Positions 1-9,861 of a DNA stretch of 10,377 nt are shown piece by piece. The stretch is from Ilumatobacteraceae bacterium (GTDB taxonomy: Bacteria > Actinomycetota > Acidimicrobiia > Acidimicrobiales > Ilumatobacteraceae). Location: positions 1 through 10,377 of the forward strand of contig JAENVT010000405.1 of assembly GCA_016650435.1 (NCBI GenBank). The letters are read 5' to 3'. Within the stretch, counting starts at the first letter, position 1, and every line of letters starts with the position of its first letter. The notes under the pieces are model-generated. The model did no database searches, had not been told where the DNA came from, and saw only the letters and a program-made list of their open reading frames with translations. A program made the position numbers and the translations under genes.

Positions 1-259
1 CGGCGGGGGCCTCGCCGGCAACAATGGCCTGCGCAGCATCACCCAACACCTGAAGACGCAGGACTACGTGCGCGTGCGCATTGGCATCGGCAAGCCACCG
101 TCGAAGGAACGCGGCGCGGATCACGTGCTGTCGCGGTTGCCGAAGGCAGAACGCGAGCTGCTCGACATCGCCATCGTCACTGCCGCTGACGCGGTCGAAG
201 TGCTGCTCGCCGATGGTCCCGAGGCAGCGATGACCAAGTTCAACGGCCTCAACGCGTGA
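1..259 (+). CDS. pth: Peptidyl-tRNA hydrolase, C-terminal part (5' end outside window)
   Basis: This cytoplasmic enzyme cleaves the ester bond of peptidyl-tRNA released from stalled ribosomes and so recycles tRNA. Only the last 85 residues are present; the frame is open from base 2 to the TGA at 257-259. The fragment starts in the conserved glycine-rich substrate-binding loop (GGGLAGNNGLRSI), followed by the RIGIGKP strand typical of Pth, a spacer equivalent to GFVLGKPP, and the helical C-terminus ending KFNGLNA. In E. coli Pth the loop reads GGHGGHNGL, so the histidine before the invariant Asn (H113 in E. coli) is Asn here; the neighbouring Asn is kept. Length and end point agree with the family. 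The gene lies upstream of mfd in the same direction, as in many Gram-positive bacteria. Identification is firm; the start and the catalytic His and Asp lie outside the window. Confidence 0.94.
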   Translation, partial: GGGLAGNNGLRSITQHLKTQDYVRVRIGIGKPPSKERGADHVLSRLPKAERELLDIAIVTAADAVEVLLADGPEAAMTKFNGLNA

Positions 260-297
260 GCCGGCACGCGTGAGCCGGCACGCGTGAGCCGGTACGC
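256..297 (+). repeat. Three tandem 14-bp units across the pth stop codon
   Basis: The unit GTGAGCCGGCACGC occurs at 256-269 and 270-283, and once more with one change (C to T) at 284-297. The first copy contains the pth stop codon. Because 14 is not a multiple of three, the TGA in each copy falls in a different reading frame (257, 271, 285), so all three forward frames are closed within about 30 bases. The third copy is also the left arm of the hairpin that follows. This looks like a local slippage duplication of the terminator arm. Confidence 0.85.
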
Positions 298-316
298 CTT
301 CGGCGTGCCGTCTCAC
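284..316 (+). terminator. Hairpin after pth, probable intrinsic terminator
   Basis: The left arm at 284-298 and right arm at 302-316 pair over 15 positions with two imperfect positions (one can be a G-U wobble) around a three-base TTC loop. The stem is G+C-rich and begins 24 bases after the pth stop. No T-run follows, so it is not a classic Rho-independent terminator. Actinobacteria often use such stems without a U-tract, so termination or 3'-end protection is the likely role. Confidence 0.65.
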
Positions 317-339
317 CCACGACCTCAGCCAACTACGCG

Positions 340-392
340 ATGTGAGAGAGATGCGGCGTCGGACAGCCGGCGGAGACCGCACATCTCTCATC
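340..392. other. Imperfect stem-loop between pth and mfd
   Basis: TGAGAGAGATGCGG (343-356) is nearly complementary to CCGCACATCTCTCA (377-390): seven pairs, a two-base mismatch, then five pairs, enclosing about 20 bases. The flanking GATG and CATC can extend it with a small bulge. It could be a second terminator for pth read-through, a regulatory site, or a terminator for transcription from the opposite direction. Nothing in the sequence decides between these. It lies upstream of the likely mfd transcription start, so it is not an mfd leader structure. Confidence 0.5.
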
Positions 393-445
393 GAGAGGGT
401 GTCGGATGACGCACGGTTTACGGGCGGTAGGGGCGGTCGGGCACC

Positions 446-454
446 GCTACCCTC
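446..454 (+). promoter_or_regulatory. Probable -10 element of mfd (nearly leaderless)
   Basis: GCTACCCTC contains TACCCT at 448-453, a match to the actinobacterial -10 pattern TANNNT. Transcription would start about seven bases downstream, near 460, only a few bases before the mfd ATG at 464. No purine-rich ribosome binding site is visible. The same nine bases stand at nearly the same distance before eno (8520-8528). A small dyad (GGTAG at 426-430, CTACC at 447-451) overlaps the element. No clear -35 is seen. Confidence 0.55.
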
Positions 455-463
455 AACTTCCAG

Positions 464-3400
464 ATGACCAGCCAGATGTCGCTTGCCTCGCTTCCTCGTC
501 TCCTGCGTGACGACACCGGCCTGACACAGGCCTTCGGCAATCCGGCCGCGCTCGTCGCCGTGCCCGAATCGGCGCGCGCGGTCGCGGTCGCGGCTCTCGC
601 CCAACTCGGCGATCGCCATCCGCTGTTGGTTGCAACGCCGACGGGTACCGACGCCGGACAGCTCTACGACGACCTGTGCCAGTTCATGCCTGCGGGCTCC
701 GTCGTGTTGTTCCCCGCTTGGGAGACGCTGCCGTTCGAGCGGATCAGCCCCAGCGTCGAGACCATGGGCCGGCGGATGGATGTGTTGTGGCGCCTGCGCA
801 AAGACCAAGTGAGTGAGCAACCGACGATCATCGTTGCGGGCGTGCGGGCGCTGCTGCAGCGGCTGGGCCCGGAGGCGATAAATGTCGATCCGATCCACAT
901 CCGACCAAACGACATCGTCGATCCCGACGCGTTGCTCGACACGCTGATCGGGTTCGGGTACCGCCGGGAAGACCTGGTCGAACACCGCGGCGAGGTCGCC
1001 CGGCGCGGCGCGATCATCGATGTGTTCCCCTCCACCGCAGATGCTCCGATCCGCATCGACCTGTGGGGTGACGAGGTCGACCGGCTGACCGAGTTCACTG
1101 TCAACGATCAGCGCAGCACCGATGATCTCGCCGAGGTCCGCATCTTCCCGGCGCGCGAGCTGCTGCCCAGCGAGGCCGTGCGCGCCCGCGCCGCCGAACT
1201 CATCGCCGAGGAACCGTGGGGACGCGAGCAATGGGAACGCCTGGCAGAGGGCACCGTCTTCGATGGGATGGAGAGCTGGCTGCCGTGGCTCGTCGATGGC
1301 GACACCTTGATCACCGACCTGCTGCCTCCGTCGGGCAAGGTCGCCCTGCTCGAACCGCGCCGAATGCGCGATCGCGCCAACGATCTGGTCGCCGAAGAGG
1401 ACGATCTCGCCCGCTCATTGGCGTCGACGTGGGCCCGCGATGCTGACCGCAAGTTCCCCCGCCTGCACGCCGACACCGACGAGCTGCTGGGCACCAAGCA
1501 ATCGATGTGGACGCTGAGCTCGACGCCCGAACACCCGGATGCCCCGATGGTTCAGGCCAGCGGTTGGGGCCCGGTCGTCGGCGACGGCGAGGGCTTGGCA
1601 AAGCGCCTGACAGAAATGATCGCGGACAAGTACCGAGTGGTGGTTGCCGCCGACGGAACAGGCAGTGCGATGCGCCTGGCCGAGCTGCTTCGCGATCGCG
1701 GTCTCGACTTCACCATCGCCACGCCGTCGACCGACCTGACCAAGCCAGGCGGATACGTCGTCACCGCTCCCCTGCACCGCGGCTGCTCGTTGCCGGAAGC
1801 CAAGTTGGCGATCATCGCCGAAGGCGACCTCACGGGCCGGCGACGCACGCACCGTCAACCACGGCCGCGCAAGCGGCAGGGCACCGGCTTCTTCGAAGAC
1901 TTGAAGCCGGGCAACTACGTCGTGCACTACCAGCATGGTGTGGGTCATTACGAAGGCATGGTCAAGCGCACGATCGGCGGGATCGAGCGCGACTATCTGC
2001 TCCTCGGATACAAGGGCGGCGACAAACTGTACGTCCCCAGCGATCAGATCGACACCCTTCGCCAATACGTCGGGGGCGAGACTCCGACGTTGCATCGCCT
2101 TGGTGGCGCCGACTTTGCCAAGGCCAAGTCGCGGGTGCGCAGCGCGGTACGCGAGATCGCCCAGGAGTTGGTGGTGCTGTACCAGAAGCGAGTCAACGCG
2201 GAAGGTCACTCCTTCGGCAGCGACACGCCGTGGCAAACCGAGATGGAAGATGGGTTCCCGTTCGTCGAGACACCCGATCAACGCATTGCCATCGACGATG
2301 TGAAGGTCGACATGGAGCGGCCGTATCCAATGGATCGTCTGCTGTGCGGCGACGTCGGTTTCGGCAAGACGGAGGTCGCGATACGCGCCGCCTTCAAGGC
2401 GATCCAAGACAGCAAGCAGGTGGCCGTTCTGGCCCCGACGACGTTGCTCGTCACCCAGCACGGCAACACGTTCGCCGATCGCTTCGCCGGCTACCCGATC
2501 CGCGTCGAGACGCTTAGCCGCTTCTTGACGAACAAGGAGGCCAAGCGGGTGATCGACGGACTGGCCAGCGGCGAGGTCGACTGCGTCATCGGCACCCACC
2601 GCCTGCTGCAGGACGGCGTGAAGTTCAAGGATCTCGGTCTGTTGGTCGTCGACGAAGAACAACGGTTCGGCGTGCAGGCCAAGGAGGCGATGAAGAAGCT
2701 GAAGGTCAACGTCGACGTACTGACGCTCAGCGCAACGCCGATTCCGCGGACACTGGAGATGAGCCTGGTCGGCATCCGCGACCTGTCGCTGCTGCAGACA
2801 CCGCCAGCTGATCGCCAGCCAATCCTGACGTTTGTCGGCGAGTACGACGAGCGCGTCGCAATCGAGGCCCTACGTCGCGAACTGCTCCGCGAAGGTCAGG
2901 TCTTCTGGGTGCACAACCGCGTCAAGACGATCTCGCAAGCCGCCGAGCGGCTGCGCGAGTTGGTGCCTGAGGCCCGAATCGCGGTGGCACACGGACAGAT
3001 GGACGAGGGGTCGCTCGAACAAATCGTCGTCGACTTCTGGGAGGGCCGGTACGACGTGCTGGTGTGCACCACCATCATCGAGAGTGGCATCGACATGCCG
3101 ACTGTGAACACCCTGGTGGTCGAGCGAGCAGACCTGTTGGGATTGGGCCAGATGCACCAGCTGCGCGGCCGCGTCGGTCGGAGTGGATCGAGGGCGTACG
3201 CATATCTGTTCCACCCGCGTGACGCCCGACTGACGGAGGAGGCCTACGAGCGGTTGCGCACCATCGGCGAAGCCACCGATCTCGGTAGTGGATTCAAGAT
3301 CGCGATGCGCGATCTCGAGATCCGCGGTGCAGGCAACCTGCTGGGCGAATCGCAGAGCGGCCACATTGCCGCGGTCGGCTACGACCTGTACTGCCAGATG

Positions 3401-3874
3401 GTCACCGAAGCAGTCGGAGAGATGAAGGGCGAGCCGAAGAAGGAGCCGAGCGAGCTCAAACTCGACGTGCCCACCGACGCATATCTCCCCACCGACTACG
3501 TCACCAAAGAAGAATCGCGACTCGAGGCATACCGGCGCTTGGCGGCGGTCACGAATTCGGCCGAGGTCGATGACATCCGCAGCGAATGGGAAGACCGCTA
3601 TGGACCGGTTCCCGAACCGGCCGACGCGTTGCTGAACGTCGGCTACCTACGCGCCGAGTGTCACCGGCTGGGACTGCGCGATGTCTCGATCGCCGCCAGC
3701 CAGGCGCGAATGGCGCCGTTGAACTTGAAGACGAGTGCGGAGATGCGCCTGCAGCGTCTGGCACGAAGTGCCATCTTCAAACCAGACTCGAACCAGCTCG
3801 TCGTGCCGATCCCGCGCGATGCCGAACCCGCAGAGTTCCTCGTCGCGTTTCTCCGTGAGTTGATACCAGCATGA
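464..3874 (+). CDS. mfd: Transcription-repair coupling factor Mfd
   Basis: Mfd is a DNA translocase that pushes or removes RNA polymerase stalled at lesions and recruits UvrA for nucleotide excision repair. The 1136 residues match the usual length (E. coli 1148). In order: a degenerate UvrB-like N-terminal region with the UvrA-contacting part (FPAWETLPFERISPS near residue 85; VARRGAIIDVFPS near 180); a CarD-like RNA-polymerase-interaction domain at about 475-545 (GDKLYVPSDQID); the RecG-like motor with Walker A GDVGFGKT (629-636), DEEQ box (730-733), SATPIPRT (from 756) and arginine-finger motif QLRGRVGRSG (from 899); and the TRCF C-terminal autoinhibitory domain from about 990. All helicase motifs are intact. 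The ATG at 464 is preferred because the -10-like element ends at 453; an ATG at 476 is a possible alternative. DUF4032 follows after 10 bases and probably shares its transcript. Confidence 0.97.
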   Translation: MTSQMSLASLPRLLRDDTGLTQAFGNPAALVAVPESARAVAVAALAQLGDRHPLLVATPTGTDAGQLYDDLCQFMPAGSVVLFPAWETLPFERISPSVETMGRRMDVLWRLRKDQVSEQPTIIVAGVRALLQRLGPEAINVDPIHIRPNDIVDPDALLDTLIGFGYRREDLVEHRGEVARRGAIIDVFPSTADAPIRIDLWGDEVDRLTEFTVNDQRSTDDLAEVRIFPARELLPSEAVRARAAELIAEEPWGREQWERLAEGTVFDGMESWLPWLVDGDTLITDLLPPSGKVALLEPRRMRDRANDLVAEEDDLARSLASTWARDADRKFPRLHADTDELLGTKQSMWTLSSTPEHPDAPMVQASGWGPVVGDGEGLAKRLTEMIADKYRVVVAADGTGSAMRLAELLRDRGLDFTIATPSTDLTKPGGYVVTAPLHRGCSLPEAKLAIIAEGDLTGRRRTHRQPRPRKRQGTGFFEDLKPGNYVVHYQHGVGHYEGMVKRTIGGIERDYLLLGYKGGDKLYVPSDQIDTLRQYVGGETPTLHRLGGADFAKAKSRVRSAVREIAQELVVLYQKRVNAEGHSFGSDTPWQTEMEDGFPFVETPDQRIAIDDVKVDMERPYPMDRLLCGDVGFGKTEVAIRAAFKAIQDSKQVAVLAPTTLLVTQHGNTFADRFAGYPIRVETLSRFLTNKEAKRVIDGLASGEVDCVIGTHRLLQDGVKFKDLGLLVVDEEQRFGVQAKEAMKKLKVNVDVLTLSATPIPRTLEMSLVGIRDLSLLQTPPADRQPILTFVGEYDERVAIEALRRELLREGQVFWVHNRVKTISQAAERLRELVPEARIAVAHGQMDEGSLEQIVVDFWEGRYDVLVCTTIIESGIDMPTVNTLVVERADLLGLGQMHQLRGRVGRSGSRAYAYLFHPRDARLTEEAYERLRTIGEATDLGSGFKIAMRDLEIRGAGNLLGESQSGHIAAVGYDLYCQMVTEAVGEMKGEPKKEPSELKLDVPTDAYLPTDYVTKEESRLEAYRRLAAVTNSAEVDDIRSEWEDRYGPVPEPADALLNVGYLRAECHRLGLRDVSIAASQARMAPLNLKTSAEMRLQRLARSAIFKPDSNQLVVPIPRDAEPAEFLVAFLRELIPA

Positions 3875-3884
3875 GATGTGAACA

Positions 3885-5195
3885 ATGAGGCTCCAAATCG
3901 CCAAGCCAGGCGAGCACGTCGCGATGGTGGATTGGCCATTCCTCGAACGGCTCGACGACTGGACGATCCCCGGTCTGCACGAAGTCGCCGGCTTGCATCG
4001 GCACGTCGTGCGCCTCGTCGAGTCGGGCGACATCACCTACGTCGTCAAGGAACTGCCCGACAACCTGGCCCAGCGCGAGTGGCGGCTGCTTCGTGAGCTC
4101 GGCGATGCCGGGTTACCGACAGCCGAGGTTGTCGGCGTGGTGACCGAACGCGATCCCGACAGCGAGATCGATGGCCTGCTGATCACCCGTAATATCGACT
4201 ACTCGCTGCCCTATCGAGTCCTGCTCTCTGGCCGCGGCCTGCGCGTGCCATACCTCGGCGAGCGATTGCTCGACGCTCTCGCTGGTCTGCTCGTGCGGCT
4301 GCACCTCGCCGGTTTCTACTGGGGTGACTGCTCGCTGTCGAACACGCTGTTCCGCCGTGATGCCGGCGAGCTCAGCGCCTACATCATCGATGTCGAGACC
4401 GGCGAGCGCCATCCGACCCTGTCGGACGGCCAACGACGACACGACCTCACAATCGCCACGGAGAACGTCGCCGGCGACCTCGAGGACCTGCAGGCCGGAG
4501 GGCGGTTGGCTGACGGCATCGATCCGATCTCCACCGCTCTGGCCATCGAAACCACGTACGATCGCCTGTGGAAGGAACTGACGGGCACCGATGAATTCGA
4601 TGTCAACGAGACGTTCAGAATCGACAACAGGCTGCAGCGATTGCATGAGCTCGGCTTCGATGCGGCCGAGCTCGAGTTGTACACCACCGCCGACGGCTCG
4701 AAGCTTCGGCTGATCCCGCGGGTCGTCGAACACGGCTTTCACGGCCAACGCCTGAAGACCCTCACCGGATTGGAAACCGGCGAGAACCAGGCCCGACGGT
4801 TGCTCAACGACATCGCCAGGTACCGAGCCGTGATCGAAAATCAGACGTTGCGGAAGGTGCCCGAAACAGTGGCGGCAGCGCGCTGGCTCGAGGAACGATT
4901 CGAGCCGACCATCGATGGCGTGCCACCCGATCTGGTTGGCAAGCTCGAACCAGCCGAGCTCTACCACCAAGTCCTGGAGCACCTGTGGTTCTTGTCCGAA
5001 GTCGCCGGCGGGGATGTGGGACTCGGCGAGGCAGTGACGTCGTACGTGCGCGATGTGCTGACACAACTCACCGACGAGCACCGAACAGTCGCCAAGGCGG
5101 ACGACGACGAGTGGACCCTCGACGACTGGGCCGCCGAAGGGTGGGCGGTCGCGGATGACGGTGTCGAGGACAGAGCCGAGGGCGGCACGGCGTGA
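3885..5195 (+). CDS. DUF4032 protein with kinase-like N-terminal domain
   Basis: A 436-residue soluble protein resembling the DUF4032 family, whose N-terminal half is related to lipopolysaccharide-kinase/RIO-like folds. Core kinase positions can be read: a strand Lys in TYVVKELP (K55), a helix Glu (E65 in REWRLLREL), the catalytic-loop pattern GDCSLSN with D148 and N153 spaced as in protein kinases, and a metal-binding Asp in IIDVETGE (D169). The usual His of the loop is absent (FYWGDC). The C-terminal half (about 205-405) is helical and matches nothing I recognise, ending in an acidic, Trp-containing tail. The start is well fixed, since an in-frame TGA lies two codons upstream of the ATG. 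It begins 10 bases after mfd and has no promoter of its own that I can see, so it is probably expressed with mfd. The substrate is unknown; the family could also include non-catalytic nucleotide binders. Confidence 0.82.
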   Translation: MRLQIAKPGEHVAMVDWPFLERLDDWTIPGLHEVAGLHRHVVRLVESGDITYVVKELPDNLAQREWRLLRELGDAGLPTAEVVGVVTERDPDSEIDGLLITRNIDYSLPYRVLLSGRGLRVPYLGERLLDALAGLLVRLHLAGFYWGDCSLSNTLFRRDAGELSAYIIDVETGERHPTLSDGQRRHDLTIATENVAGDLEDLQAGGRLADGIDPISTALAIETTYDRLWKELTGTDEFDVNETFRIDNRLQRLHELGFDAAELELYTTADGSKLRLIPRVVEHGFHGQRLKTLTGLETGENQARRLLNDIARYRAVIENQTLRKVPETVAAARWLEERFEPTIDGVPPDLVGKLEPAELYHQVLEHLWFLSEVAGGDVGLGEAVTSYVRDVLTQLTDEHRTVAKADDDEWTLDDWAAEGWAVADDGVEDRAEGGTA

Positions 5196-5220
5196 CCGTC
5201 GCTCTTCGACAACATAGAGT
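5192..5220 (+). promoter_or_regulatory. Promoter of the SurA-like lipoprotein / mazG pair
   Basis: GTGACC at 5192-5197 (four of six matches to TTGACA) is separated by exactly 17 bases from TAGAGT at 5215-5220, a TANNNT -10 element. Counting the last T as -7 puts +1 at 5227, the first base of the GTG start codon, so the transcript would be leaderless. The -35 overlaps the stop codon of the DUF4032 gene. No Shine-Dalgarno sequence is present before the GTG, which agrees with this reading. Confidence 0.65.
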
Positions 5221-5226
5221 CGTGAC

Positions 5227-6030
5227 GTGAATCGACGTCGTTCGGCCGCGGCGGTCACCGCCTGCGCAATGATCACCCTCACCACGCTGTCGTCGTGTGC
5301 CACGTTCAACCGCAACGACGCTGCCGCAAAGGTCGGCGATCGCACTCTCTCCGCGAAGGCTGTCGAATCCTTGGCCGCCGTGGGCGAGTCGGCAACCGGC
5401 GACCAGTTGCGCGAAGAGCTGACGAAATGGATCCGCGTATCGGTGCTCGAGGCGTCGACGGGTACGGCCGCACCGACGACCGCGCCCACCGCTGCAGATC
5501 TCGATGCTCGCCTCTCGAATGCGCTGGTCACCATCGCCGGCGACAAAACGAAGATCGCGTACGAGTCCGGAGTCAATGGAAGTCCGTTCATCTGCCTCGC
5601 GGCGATCACGGTCGCGACGATCGATGACGCCAACAGGGTGTTGGCCACGGTGAACTCTGGTACCTCATTTTCGGATGCGGCCCACCAGTTCTCCACTGAC
5701 ACCGTCATTCGCGACGCTGGCGGAGTGGTGATGGATCAAGCCGGAAATGAATGCCTCGATCCCGGCACCGTCAACAACCCTCCACTCATCACAGCGCTGA
5801 AGGACGCGACGGTCGGTCAACCCCTCGCTGCCGAACTCGGAACGTTCTCGGCTGTGCTGATGCTGCGGCCGTTTGAAGACCTGCTACCCGCATCTCAAGC
5901 ATCGATCGCCGGCGCAGTCGTTCCTCCAGACCAACTGGACGCACTCGTCTCCGCAGCCACGATCTACGTCGATCCTCGATACGGCAGGTGGGACCCTGCC
6001 AGTGGTGCGGTCGTGACGCTGACATCGTGA
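5227..6030 (+). CDS. SurA/PrsA-like foldase lipoprotein, divergent catalytic site
   Basis: A 267-residue exported lipoprotein. The N-terminus has MNRRR, a hydrophobic stretch and the lipobox LSSC, so C24 would be lipidated and the protein anchored outside the membrane. AAKVGDRTLS (33-42) resembles the start of SurA N-terminal chaperone domains. Residues 120-215 resemble a parvulin rotamase domain (ANRVLATVNSGTSFSDAAHQFS, then a GG and a C-terminal strand pattern). The HIL segment that normally carries the catalytic His reads CLAAITVAT here, so prolyl isomerase activity is doubtful. C123 and C176 are the only Cys after the lipobox and could form a disulfide. YVDPRYGRWD near the end is typical of actinobacterial members as I recall them. 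The GTG start fits the promoter at 5192-5220. The stop overlaps the mazG start by four bases. Likely role: extracytoplasmic folding or chaperone work. Confidence 0.8.
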   Translation: MNRRRSAAAVTACAMITLTTLSSCATFNRNDAAAKVGDRTLSAKAVESLAAVGESATGDQLREELTKWIRVSVLEASTGTAAPTTAPTAADLDARLSNALVTIAGDKTKIAYESGVNGSPFICLAAITVATIDDANRVLATVNSGTSFSDAAHQFSTDTVIRDAGGVVMDQAGNECLDPGTVNNPPLITALKDATVGQPLAAELGTFSAVLMLRPFEDLLPASQASIAGAVVPPDQLDALVSAATIYVDPRYGRWDPASGAVVTLTS

Positions 6031-7519
6031 CGCATCCCGATCACGACACAGCAGTCGAGCCCGCCGGCACCGTCGGTCCCCTCGGCCGCGTGACGATCGT
6101 CGGTCTCGGGCCGGGCGGGCCCCAGTACGTCACCCAAGAGACGGTCGAGGCGATCTCGAACCATCCACACCGATTCATTCGCACGGCACGCCACCCATCG
6201 GCGTCGCTCGTCGGAGATGCGACATCGTTCGACGATGTCTACGAAGCGGCCGACACGTTTGCCGACGTGTACGCGGAGATCACAGAACGCCTCGTGGCTT
6301 CGGCCGCCGAGCACGGCGAGATCCTGTACGCCGTGCCGGGATCGCCGCTCGTGCTGGAGCGCAGTGTGCGTCATCTCAGCAACGACGCCCGCGTCGAGTG
6401 CATTGTGCTCCCGGCGATATCGTTCCTCGACGTGGCGTTCGCCAGACTTGGCATCGACCCTGTCGAGGCCGGTGTGCGCCTGATCGACGGACATGAGTTC
6501 GCCACGGCGGCCGCCGGTGATCACGGTCCGATGTTCGTGGCCCACACCCACGCCAACTGGGTGCTCAGTGACATCAAGCTGGCAGTCGAGGGTGCGAGTG
6601 GCGATGAGCCGGTCGTGATCCTGCAACGGCTCGGCACCCCCGACGAGCAGATCGTGCACACGACGTGGGCAGAGCTCGACCGCACCGTCGAGGCCGACCA
6701 TCTGACATGCATCTACATCCCGCACCTCGGCTCACCCGTCGGCGAGTCGTTGGTGAGGTTCCACCAACTCGCCCGCACACTTCGCGAACAGTGCCCGTGG
6801 GACAAGGAGCAGACCCATCATTCGCTGATCAAATATCTGCTCGAAGAGACCTACGAGGTCGTCGACGCGCTGCAGTCACTCGATCCCGAAGAGCCGTCGA
6901 GCGATACGGCGTTGATCGAGGAGCTGGGCGACCTGCTGTACCAAATCGAGTTCCACGCCACGATTGCCGAACAAGACGGTCGGTTCACCATGGTCGATGT
7001 CGTCGACGGGATTCACGACAAGCTCGTGAGACGTCATCCCCATGTCTTCGGTTCGGTCAAGGCCGATGATGCCGACACCGTGGTTGCCAACTGGGACGCG
7101 ATCAAACACGCGGAGAAAGGTCGCACCAGCGTGTTCGACGGTGTGGCCATGTCGCAGCCGTCGCTCAGCTACGCGTACCACGTTCAGCGCAAAGCAGCCA
7201 AGGTCGGGTTCGATTGGCCCGACGTCGGTGGAGCGCTGCCGAAGATCGTCGAGGAGGCCGCCGAGCTAACAGATGCGATCGCCACCGGCGACCGCAGTCG
7301 CATCGATGATGAGCTCGGCGACCTGCTGTTCGCGGTGGTCAACGTTGCTCGTCATCTCGACATCGAGCCGGAGGCCGCCTTGCGCGTTGCCACGCACAAG
7401 TTCCGGCGTCGGTTCGAACGGGTCGAGCAACTCGCGGCCGAGCGGCAGCTCTCGATGAACGACGCCGATCTGGCGGTGCTCGACGACCTGTGGGACCAGG
7501 TCAAGAAGATGGAGCAGTC

Positions 7520-7523
<4 letters not shown>
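6027..7523 (+). CDS. mazG: YabN-type fusion: TP-methylase domain plus two MazG domains
   Basis: MazG hydrolyses (d)NTPs to monophosphates and pyrophosphate, clearing non-canonical nucleotides. This 498-residue protein has the layout of B. subtilis YabN. A tetrapyrrole-methylase-like domain comes first (GLGPGGP at 26-32, AVPGSPLVLERSV further on), followed by two MazG domains. The first has EExxE at 273-277 and ExxD at 299-302 plus the CPWDKEQTHHSL entry motif. The second has EExxE at 409-413 and ExxD at 429-432 (DELGDLLFAVVN). Both metal-binding sets are complete. The start chosen is GTG at 6027, whose GTGA overlaps the TGA of the upstream lipoprotein gene, a sign of translational coupling. 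A GTG at 5988 in frame would add 13 residues and a longer overlap and is less likely. The role of the methylase domain in YabN proteins is not established to my knowledge. Confidence 0.93.
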
Positions 7524-9814
<2,291 letters not shown>

Positions 9815-9820
9815 CAGCCA

Positions 9821-9861
9821 TTGACGCCGTTTCCGAGCTCGTAACTGCGAGAATATAGGTC
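9821..9861 (+). promoter_or_regulatory. Possible ftsB promoter region, start site close to the GTG
   Basis: The 47-base gap between eno and ftsB carries an A+T-rich stretch, GAATATAGGT at 9851-9860, ending one base before the GTG at 9862. GAATAT (9851-9856) fits a weak -10 and would start transcription at or beside the GTG. TTGACG at 9821-9826 looks like a -35 but lies 24 bases away, too far to pair with it; TAACTG at 9842 is a poor alternative. No Shine-Dalgarno sequence is seen. Confidence 0.4.

Noticed and set aside
1415..2662. Long open frame of 415 codons on the minus strand inside mfd
   Set aside because: It lies wholly within the conserved mfd motor and RNA-polymerase-binding regions. 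High G+C codon use in mfd leaves few stops on the opposite strand, and the translation resembles no family.
4113..5708. Open frame of 531 codons on the minus strand across DUF4032 and the lipoprotein gene
   Set aside because: It covers two well-supported plus-strand genes and the promoter between them. Its translation has no recognisable domain or membrane pattern, so it is a shadow frame.
5988..6026. Earlier GTG start for mazG
   Set aside because: It adds 13 residues unrelated to the family and a 43-base overlap, while the GTG at 6027 gives the common four-base overlap.
9834..9851. Palindrome CGAGCTCG and the small CTCG/CGAG dyad before ftsB
   Set aside because: Only four to eight bases are involved, and such dyads are frequent by chance in this base composition. 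It is too weak for a terminator or operator call.
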